Notes under the pieces: model-generated
Database searches by the model: none
Seen by the model: the letters and a program-made list of their open reading frames with translations, nothing else
Told to the model about the DNA's origin: nothing
Made by a program: the position numbers and the translations under genes
DNA from: Ruminococcus sp. JC304
Lineage (GTDB): Bacteria; Bacillota; Clostridia; Lachnospirales; Lachnospiraceae
DNA: 64,000 nt
Reading direction: 5' to 3'
Assembly (NCBI GenBank): GCA_000285855.2
Contig: HE978651.1
Location: 450,012-514,011 of the forward strand
Shown: in pieces, positions 9,383 through 17,564 of the stretch
Layout: each line of letters begins with the position of its first letter
Numbering within the stretch: the first letter of the stretch is position 1

Positions 9383-9411
9383 TTGAAAAATTCCCCATAT
9401 TGTGTTAATAT
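9383..9411 (+). promoter_or_regulatory. Candidate sigma-A promoter for the DtxR/MntR-like regulator
   Basis: TTGAAA (9383-9388), a 17-bp spacer and TAATAT (9406-9411) lie 25 bases before the start codon, with GGGAGG between them. Confidence 0.6.
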
Positions 9412-9436
9412 CAAAACAGCATGGGAGGTATTTTGA

Positions 9437-9817
9437 ATGCAGATCAGAAAGTCGGCGGAGGATTATTTAGAGGCCATCTTAGTGTTGTCCAAACAGGGAG
9501 GCGGAGTTCGTTCTATTGATATTGCAACGATGCTTGGGGTATCAAAACCGAGTGTAAGTCATGCGATGAAGCTGCTTCGTGAGGATGGCTATATTGCCAT
9601 GGATCGTTATGGTACGGTGACATTGCTTGATAAAGGAACTCAGATTGCAGAGCATATCTATGAGAGACATACTGTGCTGAGTAAGATGCTAGAGCGTCTT
9701 GGGGTGAGTCCTGAGGTTGCGAAGGAGGATGCATGTAAGATTGAACATGACCTGAGTGATGAAACCTTTGCTAAAATAAAGGAGCACTTCCTCAGAGAAA
9801 GTGGCAAAGTGGAATAA
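9437..9817 (+). CDS. DtxR/MntR-family metal-dependent transcriptional regulator
   Basis: A 126-residue regulator: an N-terminal winged helix (residues 1-65, with SIDIATMLGVSKPSVSHAMK as the recognition region) followed by a dimerisation domain (about 70-120). There is no SH3-like third domain, as in MntR. Likely metal ligands are Asp9, Glu12, His78, Cys100, Glu103 and His104. Cys at 100 resembles DtxR rather than MntR, where this site is Glu, so the metal (Fe, Mn or Zn) cannot be assigned. It is an isolated gene with its own promoter and terminator. No metal transporter is adjacent, so its targets are elsewhere. Confidence 0.85.
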   Translation: MQIRKSAEDYLEAILVLSKQGGGVRSIDIATMLGVSKPSVSHAMKLLREDGYIAMDRYGTVTLLDKGTQIAEHIYERHTVLSKMLERLGVSPEVAKEDACKIEHDLSDETFAKIKEHFLRESGKVE

Positions 9818-9825
9818 AAATGCAG

Positions 9826-9873
9826 AAAAACAGTGGCTGTTTCGTAGTAATGTACGGAACAGCCACTGTTTAT
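9826..9873. terminator. Bidirectional terminator between convergent genes
   Basis: The stem AACAGTGGCTGTT / AACAGCCACTGTT has A-rich sequence on the left and T-rich sequence on the right. It lies directly between the regulator stop (plus strand) and the EamA exporter stop (minus strand). Confidence 0.85.
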
Positions 9874-10787
9874 TATGCGCTTTGCTTCTGTGGGAGCTGG
9901 GCGAGGATAATTGCGGCAAACATAATGACGCATCCAAGGATTTCTTTTGTACTTAGTCTCTGACCGAGGATGATCCATCCGGCCAGGACGGAGATGCAGG
10001 ATTCCAGGCTGAGGATCAGGGATGCTACAGTCGGATTCATGTTCTTCTGTCCGATGACCTGAAGAGTGTAGCCCACACCGCAGGACATGACACCTGCATA
10101 GAGGACTGGCTTCCATGCGGCAAGAATGGAAGAAAAATCCGGATGTTCGAATATTAGTGCAGGAATGCCGGAGAGGATTCCGCAGGTCAGGAACTGAATG
10201 CAGGAAAGCTTTATGCCGTCTGTTTTTGGTGAAAAGTAATCAATGACCAGTATGTGTGCAGAAAATAAAAATGCACATATAAGTACGAGCATATCACCTT
10301 TTCCGATGGAGAAACCATCTGTAATGCACAGAAGATAAAGACCGACCAGAGCCATTGCAACAGCAGCCCATATGAGTTTGCTGCATTTTTTCCCGAGGAA
10401 CAGTCCGAGCACTGGCACGATCACAATATAACAGGCAGTGATAAAACCTGCCTTTCCTACAGTTGTATATTTAATGCCGAACTGTTGAAAATTACTTGCC
10501 AGGCAGAGGAAAATACCGCAGATAATGCCGCCGGCGATCAGATCTTTTCGATTCTGTGAAGGTGAGACTGATGTATCAGAGGATGGATCGCCGGAGCTGT
10601 TTTTCTGCCCAAAGACAAAGATCAATGGAACTAACACTGCGGATCCGATCAGGGAACGGGCTGCATTAAAGGTGAAGCCACCCACATAATCCATTCCCAC
10701 GCTCTGAGCAACAAATGCGATTCCCCATACAGTTGCCGTGAGAAGCAGAAGCAGTGAATTTTTTAAAGGTATCTGTTGTTTTTGCAT
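9873..10787 (-). CDS. EamA-family (DMT superfamily) transporter
   Basis: A 304-residue membrane protein with ten predicted segments arranged as two EamA repeats, each about 130 residues. The second repeat ends with the typical MNPTVASLILSLESCISVLAGWIILGQ-type block. Such proteins export metabolites or amino acids, and the substrate cannot be read from sequence. It begins at ATG 10787 and the stop falls in the shared terminator. It stands alone between the regulator and the NCS2 permease gene, with its own upstream region at 10788-10910. Confidence 0.88.
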   Translation of the reverse strand: MQKQQIPLKNSLLLLLTATVWGIAFVAQSVGMDYVGGFTFNAARSLIGSAVLVPLIFVFGQKNSSGDPSSDTSVSPSQNRKDLIAGGIICGIFLCLASNFQQFGIKYTTVGKAGFITACYIVIVPVLGLFLGKKCSKLIWAAVAMALVGLYLLCITDGFSIGKGDMLVLICAFLFSAHILVIDYFSPKTDGIKLSCIQFLTCGILSGIPALIFEHPDFSSILAAWKPVLYAGVMSCGVGYTLQVIGQKNMNPTVASLILSLESCISVLAGWIILGQRLSTKEILGCVIMFAAIILAQLPQKQSA

Positions 10788-10910
10788 GATGTAAATAATC
10801 CTTCCTGATAATGTATAAGCGGATAAGACAAAAATGAATAAACGCCTTCATAATTATACAATGCAGATGTGGAAAGGGAAAGGAGATTATTACAGGAATT
10901 CCGGGAAATA

Positions 10911-10940
10911 AAAAGAAGCCTCTGCAGGAGACTTCTTTTT
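10911..10940 (-). terminator. Terminator downstream of the NCS2 permease gene
   Basis: A short stem AAAAGAAG / CTTCTTTT encloses a 14-nt loop region. It is followed on the minus strand by a T-rich tract. It sits 40 bases past the permease stop. The stem is A/T-rich and only moderately convincing. Confidence 0.55.
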
Positions 10941-10979
10941 CAAATATGGAATTGTAAGTGTCTGACTGTTTATTCAGGA

Positions 10980-12356
10980 TCAGATAAAGATATATTTCAG
11001 AATGAACAGTACAGCAAGCACATACATCAGTACACTGATCTTCTTTTCTTTTGCTTTACCTGTAACAACGTTGATGATCACATAGGAGATAACACCCATG
11101 GAGATACCTTCGGAAATGCTGTACAGGAATGGCATTGCGATGATTGCGATAAATGCCGGGATTGCTTCAGTCATGTCGTTGAAGTCAATCTTGGTTACTG
11201 ATGTGAGCATCAGGAATCCAACGATGATCAGAGCCGGTGCTGTGGCAAAGGACGGGATTGCCAGGAAAATCGGGGATAACAGCAGTGATAATCCGAAGAG
11301 GATGGCTGCTACCAGGGAAGTAAGTCCTGTACGTCCGCCTTCAGCAACACCGGAAGCACTCTCTACGAAAGTAGTAACTGTGGAAGTACCACACATAGCA
11401 CCTACTGTAGTTCCTACAGCGTCAGAGAGAAGAGCGCCCTTGATGTTCGGAAGTTTGCCTTCTTTGTCAAGCATATCTGCTTTGGAAGCAACACCGATCA
11501 GAGTTCCCAGAGTATCAAACATATCTACAAACAGGAATGCAAACATAATGACTACGAAATCAAGTGTAAAGACAATGGAGAAGTCCATTTTCATAAATGT
11601 GGGAGCCATGCTTGGAATGGAGATTCCGTTTGAAAAATCAGGCAGGAGGCTGAACCAGCCGGCTGCAGGATCAGGTTTGTAAAGTCCTGTCAACTGACAG
11701 ATAATGCCAAGTCCCCATGTGATTAGGATACCCCAGAGAATGTTTCCTTTTACACCCTTAACAAGAAGGATGGCAGTGATCAGAAGTCCGATCAATGCAA
11801 GCAGAACAGTGATTCCCTCAGTATTAAATGTTCCGCCGGATACGGAAGATTTAAAGGAAAATACGCTTACCAGAGTAGAGTCGTTGTTAACTACGATCTT
11901 AGCATTCTGCAGTCCGATGAAAGCAATAAACAGTCCGATACCAACAGATACTGCATGTTTCAGGTTCATTGGGATCGCATTAAAAATTGCCTCACGCACA
12001 TTGGTCAGAGATAACAGGATAAAAATAATACCCTCTACACATACAGCTGCCAGTGCCTGCTGCCAGCTGTAGCCCATGCCAAGAACAACAGTGTAGGCAA
12101 AGTAGGCATTCAGACCCATGCCAGGTGCAAGAACGAATGGATAATTAGAAAGAGCAGCCATCAGACAGGTTGCAATAAAGGATGCCAGTGCGGTCGCTGT
12201 AAAAACAGCACCTCTGTCCATACCGGATGCTTCCAGAATGTTTGGGTTTACAGCCAGAATGTATGCCATTGTCATGAAAGTGGTAATACCTGCCATAACT
12301 TCGGTCTTTACATCTGTGTGTTTTTCTTTGAGATGGAATAATTTGTCAAGATTCAT
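10980..12356 (-). CDS. NCS2 family purine permease (guanine/hypoxanthine, PbuG/PbuO-like)
   Basis: A 458-residue polytopic carrier of the AzgA-like branch of NCS2, which imports hypoxanthine, guanine or adenine with protons. Recognisable blocks are the start FHLKEKHTDVKTEVMAGITTFMTMAYIL, the LAPGMGLNAYFAYTVV helix, and FVDMFDTLGTLIGVA near residue 280. It starts at ATG 12356 and lies 98 bases downstream of the guanine deaminase gene on the same strand, so the two form an operon: uptake plus deamination of guanine. I found no purine riboswitch in the 98-base gap. Confidence 0.93.
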   Translation of the reverse strand: MNLDKLFHLKEKHTDVKTEVMAGITTFMTMAYILAVNPNILEASGMDRGAVFTATALASFIATCLMAALSNYPFVLAPGMGLNAYFAYTVVLGMGYSWQQALAAVCVEGIIFILLSLTNVREAIFNAIPMNLKHAVSVGIGLFIAFIGLQNAKIVVNNDSTLVSVFSFKSSVSGGTFNTEGITVLLALIGLLITAILLVKGVKGNILWGILITWGLGIICQLTGLYKPDPAAGWFSLLPDFSNGISIPSMAPTFMKMDFSIVFTLDFVVIMFAFLFVDMFDTLGTLIGVASKADMLDKEGKLPNIKGALLSDAVGTTVGAMCGTSTVTTFVESASGVAEGGRTGLTSLVAAILFGLSLLLSPIFLAIPSFATAPALIIVGFLMLTSVTKIDFNDMTEAIPAFIAIIAMPFLYSISEGISMGVISYVIINVVTGKAKEKKISVLMYVLAVLFILKYIFI

Positions 12357-12454
12357 AATCTTTCTCCCTTTTGATTTTAAAAATTGCCGGCTGTTTTGCG
12401 GTGTCTCAGATAATCATTCCGAAAAAACACCATCAAAATCTGTATTTCCTGCAG

Positions 12455-13732
12455 TTACAGAATCTTCCTGCCAGCTACATACTTAGCGGTTATGTTGCGG
12501 TCATCTGAAAGGTAGATCAGTCTCTCCAGCCTGTTTTTCGGAGAGAGTTTTAATGGAGTTGGAATGGTGCTGTCATTAAGTACAACTGCATCAAATTCAT
12601 AACCATCTTTAAAATTTCCTACCTTTCCGAAGAAGGAACCGCCTCCTTCTGTTCCCATATAAAAGGCTTCTTCAACAGTCAGCGGCTTCATGGAAGAATC
12701 AATCAGCCGCCAGTACAGTTTGGAAACCTGAATGGCATCAGCCATGGCACGCAGAATGGAAACGGAAGTTCCTCCTGCAATGTCAGATCCAAGTCCGATC
12801 TGCATACCCTCGTCCAGATATCGTCTGGCAGGAGAGATGCCTGAGGAGAGATTTGTGTTGGACTGTGGACAATGTGCAATGTAAACGCCCTGTTTTTTCA
12901 TAAGGGCAATTTCTTCATCTGAAGAATGAACGCAGTGCGCCATGATCGTCGGACAGTCACCTCCGAAAAGATCAAACTGGCTGTATGCTTCTCCATAGAA
13001 ATGTGTATTCGGACAAAGTTCCTTTACCCAGGCAATTTCACCGAAATTCTCAGAGAGGTGAGACTGCATTGGCAGGTGATACTTCTTCTGAATCTCAGAA
13101 AGCTTTTTCATCAGTTCATCAGAACATGATGGAGTAAATCTGGGAGTAAGGATTGGATTTGTATTTTCAAATCTGTTCAGAGTATCCTCAATCCACCGGA
13201 CAGTTGCATCTGCAGAAGTCTGAGCACTCTCTTCCTGTAATCTGGCAGAACCATTGCGGTCCATATTTACTTTGCCCACCATGGTTTTCAGCCCGGTCTT
13301 ATCCAGCTGCTCCATCAGGATCTCAGTAGCAGGGACATGCAGAGTTCCGAAGATACACGCTCTTGTATTTGGGCTCTTCTTCATATCTTCAGCGAAAATA
13401 GAATAAGCTTCCTTTGCAAATTCAGGATCTTCGTAACGTGCTTCCTGCGGGAATGTATAGGTATTCAGCCAGTCCAGTAATTCTAAATCCATACCTGAGG
13501 CACGAAATGTATACTGGGGGGCATGTACATGCAGATCTGTCAGACCAGGAATGATCAGGTCATCTTTGTAGTCTTTGCAGGGGATTTCCCTGTATTTTTC
13601 AGGGAGCACTGGAAATATTCCGGCACATTTTCCCTGGCTGCAGATCAGATAGCTGTTTGGGGTGATGGAAAGTTCCTGAGGGGAGATACTGTAACAAATG
13701 GTACCTTTCAGGGCAAATGTATCTGTAAGCAT
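12455..13732 (-). CDS. guaD: Guanine deaminase
   Basis: This amidohydrolase converts guanine to xanthine. Motifs in order: the metal-binding DLHVHAPQY, PRFTPSCSDELM, HLSENFGEI, MAHCVHSSDEE and GSDIAGGTS (catalytic Asp). I chose ATG 13732 (AAGGTGG just upstream) over the in-frame GTG 13741, which overlaps that ribosome site. The length of 425 residues is normal. It is preceded by a very good promoter and followed by the NCS2 permease gene. Confidence 0.93.
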   Translation of the reverse strand: MLTDTFALKGTICYSISPQELSITPNSYLICSQGKCAGIFPVLPEKYREIPCKDYKDDLIIPGLTDLHVHAPQYTFRASGMDLELLDWLNTYTFPQEARYEDPEFAKEAYSIFAEDMKKSPNTRACIFGTLHVPATEILMEQLDKTGLKTMVGKVNMDRNGSARLQEESAQTSADATVRWIEDTLNRFENTNPILTPRFTPSCSDELMKKLSEIQKKYHLPMQSHLSENFGEIAWVKELCPNTHFYGEAYSQFDLFGGDCPTIMAHCVHSSDEEIALMKKQGVYIAHCPQSNTNLSSGISPARRYLDEGMQIGLGSDIAGGTSVSILRAMADAIQVSKLYWRLIDSSMKPLTVEEAFYMGTEGGGSFFGKVGNFKDGYEFDAVVLNDSTIPTPLKLSPKNRLERLIYLSDDRNITAKYVAGRKIL

Positions 13733-13776
13733 TATTGCCACCTTCTTTCTTTAAAATAAAAGGAATATCAGATGAA

Positions 13777-13805
13777 ATTATAAAGTGTTTCGGGCATAGT
13801 GTCAA
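13777..13805 (-). promoter_or_regulatory. Sigma-A promoter of guaD
   Basis: On the minus strand, TTGACA (13805-13800), a 17-bp spacer and TATAAT (13782-13777) match the consensus exactly. The start codon is 45 bases downstream of the -10 box. No obvious operator or riboswitch separates promoter and gene. Confidence 0.85.
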
Positions 13806-13953
13806 TTGTAATAAATATGACGAAAGTATCAACTGACAGATATAAATTTGTAAAGGCTATGTAAAGGAACGTAAGGGTACTGTAATTGTAATTAATTTGA
13901 TATTCCAGTATTATTATATTGATATTTGGTTAAAATTGGAAGGGGATCTTAAA

Positions 13954-14322
13954 ATGGACATATTAAAAGGTAAACGATATGATATTATGAATGTACTTTG
14001 GGAAGAGGGAAGACCATTGTCTGCTTTTGAGATCAACGAGATTGCACCTGAGCTGAAAATGCCTACTGTGCGCAGATGTCTGGAACTTCTTTTGAAGGAA
14101 AATCTGATAAAGGTAGCAGGAACCTCTATGAATGGTAAGGTTTATGCGAGAAACTATACACCTTTGATCACCAGAGAAGAATATCTGAAAGGAAACGCAC
14201 AGAGCAGAAAGATTTCTCCGGTGGAAATGATGCATGCGCTTTTGGAAACCGAAGGACTTACGGAAGAGGATCTGGAAAAACTTCAGGAGCTGTTAGATCG
14301 AAAAAAAGCAGAGCTGAAATAA
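13954..14322 (+). CDS. BlaI/MecI-like winged-helix transcriptional regulator
   Basis: A 122-residue protein whose first ~75 residues form a penicillinase-repressor-like winged helix (DIMNVLWEEGRPLSAFEI, then MPTVRRCLELLLKENLI as recognition helix). A short acidic/basic helical tail (about 85-122) probably dimerises. ATG 13954 follows GGAAGGGGATC. BlaI-type repressors normally pair with a BlaR1 sensor protease, but none is nearby. Its neighbours are guaD (divergent) and argG (convergent), so its regulon is unknown. A terminator follows directly. Confidence 0.75.
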   Translation: MDILKGKRYDIMNVLWEEGRPLSAFEINEIAPELKMPTVRRCLELLLKENLIKVAGTSMNGKVYARNYTPLITREEYLKGNAQSRKISPVEMMHALLETEGLTEEDLEKLQELLDRKKAELK

Positions 14323-14371
14323 GAAGCGGAAGGAAACTTTTTGAAAAAGAATGATAGTATTTTTTAATAAT

Positions 14372-14415
14372 AAAAACAGGCTACGGTGCATCTGCGCACC
14401 ACAGCCTGTTTTTAT
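14372..14415. terminator. Bidirectional terminator between the BlaI-like gene and argG
   Basis: AAAAACAGGCT...AGCCTGTTTTT with an inner GGTGC/GCACC pairing forms a strong hairpin with A and T tracts on opposite sides. It serves the plus-strand regulator and the minus-strand argG. Confidence 0.9.
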
Positions 14416-14424
14416 TATTGGAAA

Positions 14425-15651
14425 TTATTTCTTGTTCTGTTCTACTTCTTTTAACATCATAGCACGAACTTTCAGTGGAAGTCCGAACAGTGTGATGAAT
14501 CCGTCTGCATCGTGGTGGTCATAGAGGTCACCTGTTGTGAAGGATGCCAGGGATTCGTTATACAGGCTGTATGGAGAAGTTGTACCGGCTTTGATGATAT
14601 TGCCTTTGTACAGTCTCATCTTAACTTCGCCTGTTACATATTTCTGTGTGGATTCAACGAAGGCCTGGATTGCTTCACGCAGAGGTGTGTACCATTTTCC
14701 TTCATAAACAACCTGAGCGAACTGGCTGCCAAGTTTTTTCTTGGTTTCCATTGTCTCGCGGTCAAGTGTCAGTTCTTCCAGTTGTTCGTGAGCTGCCATA
14801 AGGATGGTTCCGCCAGGAGTTTCATATACACCACGGGATTTCATACCAACAACACGGTTTTCAACAATATCTACGATACCGATACCATTCTCGCCGCCTA
14901 ATCTGTTCAGTTCTGTGATAATTTCGGAAACCTTCATTTCTTTGCCATTTAATGTTTTCGGAACACCCTGCTCGAATGTCATTGTGATCTCAGTATCTTT
15001 ATCAGGAGCTTTCTCAGGTGTAACACCTAACACAAGCATGTTTTCATAATTCGGAGCCAGAGAAGGGTCTTCCAGTTCCAGACCTTCATGGCTGATATGC
15101 CATAAGTTTCTGTCACGGCTGTAGCTGTGGCTCATATCGAATGGAAGATCGATTCCGTGAGCTTTGCAGAAATCAATTTCATCTTCACGGGACTGCATGG
15201 TCCATTTGTCTGTCATACGCCATGGAGCAATGATCTTGATATCAGGAGCAAGGGCTTTGATACCAAGTTCAAAACGGATCTGGTCATTACCTTTACCTGT
15301 AGCACCGTGGCAGATAGCAACAGCTCCTTCTTTACGTGCGATCTCAACCAGTTTCTTGGCGATTGCCGGACGTGCCATGGAGGTTCCAAGAAGATATTTA
15401 TGCTCATATACAGCACCTGCCTGTACACATGGCATAATGTAATTATCACAGAAATCATCTACAATATCCTCAATATATAATTTGGCAGCGCCGGATAATT
15501 TTGCTCTTTCCTCCAGCCCGTCAAGTTCGTTTCCCTGACCGCAGTTTACGCAGCAGCAGACAACGTCGTAATCAAAAGTTTCTTTTAACCACGGGATTAA
15601 AGCTGTGGTATCAAGACCGCCTGAATATGCTAAAACGACTTTTTCTTTCAT
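14425..15651 (-). CDS. argG: Argininosuccinate synthase
   Basis: This enzyme ligates citrulline and aspartate with ATP to give argininosuccinate, the penultimate step of arginine synthesis. The N-terminal PP-loop AYSGGLDTTALIPWL is clear, followed by GCHGATGKGNDQ-like (here CHGATGKGNDQIRFELG) and IGIVDIVENRVVGMKSRGVYE. The length of 408 residues fits. The start ATG 15651 has AGGAGG upstream. It is divergent from argCJBD, with ArgR boxes in between. argF and argH are not in this window. Confidence 0.96.
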   Translation of the reverse strand: MKEKVVLAYSGGLDTTALIPWLKETFDYDVVCCCVNCGQGNELDGLEERAKLSGAAKLYIEDIVDDFCDNYIMPCVQAGAVYEHKYLLGTSMARPAIAKKLVEIARKEGAVAICHGATGKGNDQIRFELGIKALAPDIKIIAPWRMTDKWTMQSREDEIDFCKAHGIDLPFDMSHSYSRDRNLWHISHEGLELEDPSLAPNYENMLVLGVTPEKAPDKDTEITMTFEQGVPKTLNGKEMKVSEIITELNRLGGENGIGIVDIVENRVVGMKSRGVYETPGGTILMAAHEQLEELTLDRETMETKKKLGSQFAQVVYEGKWYTPLREAIQAFVESTQKYVTGEVKMRLYKGNIIKAGTTSPYSLYNESLASFTTGDLYDHHDADGFITLFGLPLKVRAMMLKEVEQNKK

Positions 15652-15693
15652 GATAATATTCCTCCTGAAATGTATTTTTATAAGAAAATATTT

Positions 15694-15828
15694 TTGTATA
15701 AATATTCAATGAGAAAAACACGGTTTACAATTATGTGTGTTTGACAAGGGATAATATACACCTTTTTTTATAAATATGCAATAGGAAAATGGAAAAAAGT
15801 TTTATTTATTTTTGCATAAATATGCAAC
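15694..15828. promoter_or_regulatory. Three ArgR-type operator boxes upstream of argG
   Basis: Three imperfect palindromes share the core TATAAATATKCAA or GCATAAATATGCAA: 15694-15710, 15766-15782 and 15811-15828. They resemble the ARG box of Bacillus and E. coli ArgR/AhrC (A/T-rich, TGAAT..ATTCA-like). One overlaps the argG -35 region, one lies in its 5' leader and one lies upstream. Their spacing suggests cooperative binding by a hexameric repressor. The regulator gene itself is not in the window. Confidence 0.75.
15753..15781 (-). promoter_or_regulatory. argG promoter overlapped by an ARG box
   Basis: On the minus strand TTGCAT (15781-15776), a 17-bp spacer and TATATT (15758-15753) form a good sigma-A promoter. 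The box at 15766-15782 covers the -35 element, which fits repression by ArgR. Confidence 0.7.
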
Positions 15829-15897
15829 AAACATAGGAAAATAAGGAAAGATTACAGGGGATTAAATAAAATATATATGAAACAATGGAAAATAGCT

Positions 15898-15927
15898 ATT
15901 GCATAATATGCAGGTAAGATGTATAAT
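15898..15927 (+). promoter_or_regulatory. argC promoter with ARG box over the -35
   Basis: TTGCAT (15899-15904), 17 bp, TATAAT (15922-15927). The palindrome ATTGCATAATATGCAG (15898-15913) is a fourth ARG-type box and contains the -35 hexamer, so an arginine repressor would block argCJBD directly. Confidence 0.78.
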
Positions 15928-15936
15928 TAATCCATC

Positions 15937-15994
15937 GCTCTGATACGGCAGTGCGTTACGGTTCATCAAAACGCTGTAAATAGGCTTTCAGAGC
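15937..15994 (+). other. Structured leader upstream of argC
   Basis: The argC transcript should have a ~165-nt leader. Its 5' part folds: outer stem GCTCTGA (15937) with TCAGAGC (15988-15994), inner pairing of CAGTGCGTT with AACGCTG. The rest of the leader up to the ribosome site at 16088 is A/T-rich. No T-box consensus or clear terminator follows. Function unknown. Confidence 0.45.
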
Positions 15995-16100
15995 TTAGAA
16001 ATCATAGAGACAGAAGTATAAATCACCAGATAAAAACTTCAGAATAAATAGTTTTTGATCAGGGTAGAGAGAGTACTGTCAGGATATGGAGGAGAAGATT

Positions 16101-17141
16101 ATGATTAAAGCAGGTATTATCGGTGCCACTGGTTATGCAGGAAACGAAATTGTCAGACTGCTGCTGGGACATAAAGATGTGGAAATTGCGTGGTATGGTT
16201 CAAGAAGTTACATTGATCAGAAATATTCAGATGTTTATCAGAACTTTTTTAAACTGGTAGATGCAAAATGTATGGATGATAATATGGAAGCATTAGCTGA
16301 TGAAGTGGATGTGATCTGTACAGCTACTCCTCAGGGGCTTTGTGCTTCTTTAATTAATGAAGGAATTCTTTCTAAGGCGAAAGTTATTGACCTGAGTGCG
16401 GATTTCCGTATTAAAGATGTGAAGAAATATGAGAAATGGTACGGAATTGAGCATAAGGCTCCGCAGTTTATTGATGAGGCGGTTTATGGTTTATGTGAGA
16501 TTAATCGTGAGGATATTAAGAAGGCAAGACTGATCGCAAATCCTGGATGTTATCCCACATGTTCTACATTGTCAATCTATCCGCTGATTAAAGAAGGACT
16601 GATTGATCCGTCTACCATTATTATTGATGCGAAGTCCGGTACTTCAGGAGCTGGACGTGGAGCCAAGGTTGCCAATCTGTTCTGCGAAGTGAATGAGAAT
16701 ATTAAGGCTTATGGTGTTGCAAGCCACAGACATACACCTGAGATTGAGGATCAGCTTGGTTATGCGTGCGGTAAGGAAGTGCTGATTAATTTTACACCTC
16801 ATCTGATTCCTATGAATCGTGGTATTCTGGTGACTGCTTATGCTTCTCTGACTAAGGATGTTTCTTATGAAGAAGTGAAGGCAGTTTATGATAAGTATTA
16901 TGAGAAGGAGACTTTTGTCCGTGTACTTGATAAGGATGTTTGTCCGCAGACTAAGTGTGTGGAGGGAAGTAATTATGTGGATGTGAACTTTAAGATTGAT
17001 CCGAGAACTCACAGAGTGATTATGATGGGGGCTATGGATAATCTGGTGAAAGGTGCTGCAGGACAGGCTGTGCAGAATATGAATCTGATGTTTGGATTTA
17101 AGGAGGCTGAGGGACTGCTGCAGGTGCCGATGTGTCCGTAA
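16101..17141 (+). CDS. argC: N-acetyl-gamma-glutamyl-phosphate reductase
   Basis: This NADPH-dependent enzyme reduces N-acetylglutamyl-5-phosphate to the semialdehyde. The Rossmann start AGIIGATGYAGNEIVRLL and the catalytic Cys in ANPGCYPTCS (about residue 150) are clear, with the later SHRHTPEIEDQL His region. ATG 16101 is preferred to ATG 16086 because GGAGGAG lies between them and the protein then starts in the usual place. The length of 346 residues is standard. It is first in argCJBD, but separated from argJ by a 423-base gap holding a large palindrome. Confidence 0.95.
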   Translation: MIKAGIIGATGYAGNEIVRLLLGHKDVEIAWYGSRSYIDQKYSDVYQNFFKLVDAKCMDDNMEALADEVDVICTATPQGLCASLINEGILSKAKVIDLSADFRIKDVKKYEKWYGIEHKAPQFIDEAVYGLCEINREDIKKARLIANPGCYPTCSTLSIYPLIKEGLIDPSTIIIDAKSGTSGAGRGAKVANLFCEVNENIKAYGVASHRHTPEIEDQLGYACGKEVLINFTPHLIPMNRGILVTAYASLTKDVSYEEVKAVYDKYYEKETFVRVLDKDVCPQTKCVEGSNYVDVNFKIDPRTHRVIMMGAMDNLVKGAAGQAVQNMNLMFGFKEAEGLLQVPMCP

Positions 17142-17149
17142 TGATTGGG

Positions 17150-17371
17150 TGAAAAGGGGACGCTCCGGAAATTATTTGGTTTTGAACGCGGTTTCGGGGC
17201 TTACTAATTCTAAGTGTTCGTGAATTTGCTAAGGGCATGAGGCGGCTTGTCAAACTCGCTTCGCTCAGACAGTGATGCAGCCGCCTCATAACGCAAATTC
17301 CCGAGCACTAAGAATTACTACAGCCCCTGCAAATGCGTTCAAAACCAAATAATTTCCGGAGCTGACTTTTC
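17150..17371. repeat. 222-bp long imperfect inverted repeat between argC and argJ
   Basis: TGAAAAG (17150) pairs with CTTTTCA (17365-17371). Then GCTCCGGAAATTATTTGGTT (17162) pairs with its complement ending at 17361, and pairing continues with mismatches through GGGGCT, TAATTCTTAG-like and GAATTTGC blocks to a loop around CTCGCTTCGCTCAGACA (~17260). The whole would fold into one long hairpin. It has no coding potential and looks like a palindromic intergenic repeat of the Lachnospiraceae rather than an argJ regulatory site. From 17372 to 17564 I see only a small stem-loop (17403-17432) and the argJ ribosome site. Confidence 0.8.
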
Positions 17372-17402
17372 AAGACGGAAGAGATGTGGATGTCTGACGG
17401 GC

Positions 17403-17432
17403 GTGACTGCGCAGGGGACCTGCGGCAGTCAC
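17403..17432 (+). other. Small stem-loop upstream of argJ
   Basis: GTGACTGC and CAGG pair with CCTG and GCAGTCAC with a single-base bulge and a GGGA-type loop. There is no following T-run, so it is not a terminator. It may be part of the adjacent palindromic element or an mRNA processing or stability site. Confidence 0.5.
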
Positions 17433-17564
17433 TGAGAGGTGGCGCAGAGGATGAGAGATGCTGTGATATTGGTGATGAGTTAGATGGAGAATGAAAATTA
17501 GGTAGAGTATTTATAAAAGAAACTGTTTTTATTGTCTTAATATATAGAAAGGATTGAGGACTTT

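Noticed and set aside
12357-12454. Purine riboswitch before the NCS2 permease gene
   Set aside because: The gap is only 98 bases and lacks the conserved purine-aptamer junction sequences. The same check was negative upstream of guaD.
15928-16100. T-box leader upstream of argC
   Set aside because: There is no AGGGTGGNACCGCG-like T-box sequence or terminator pair. AGGGTAGAGA near 16058 is only a partial resemblance.
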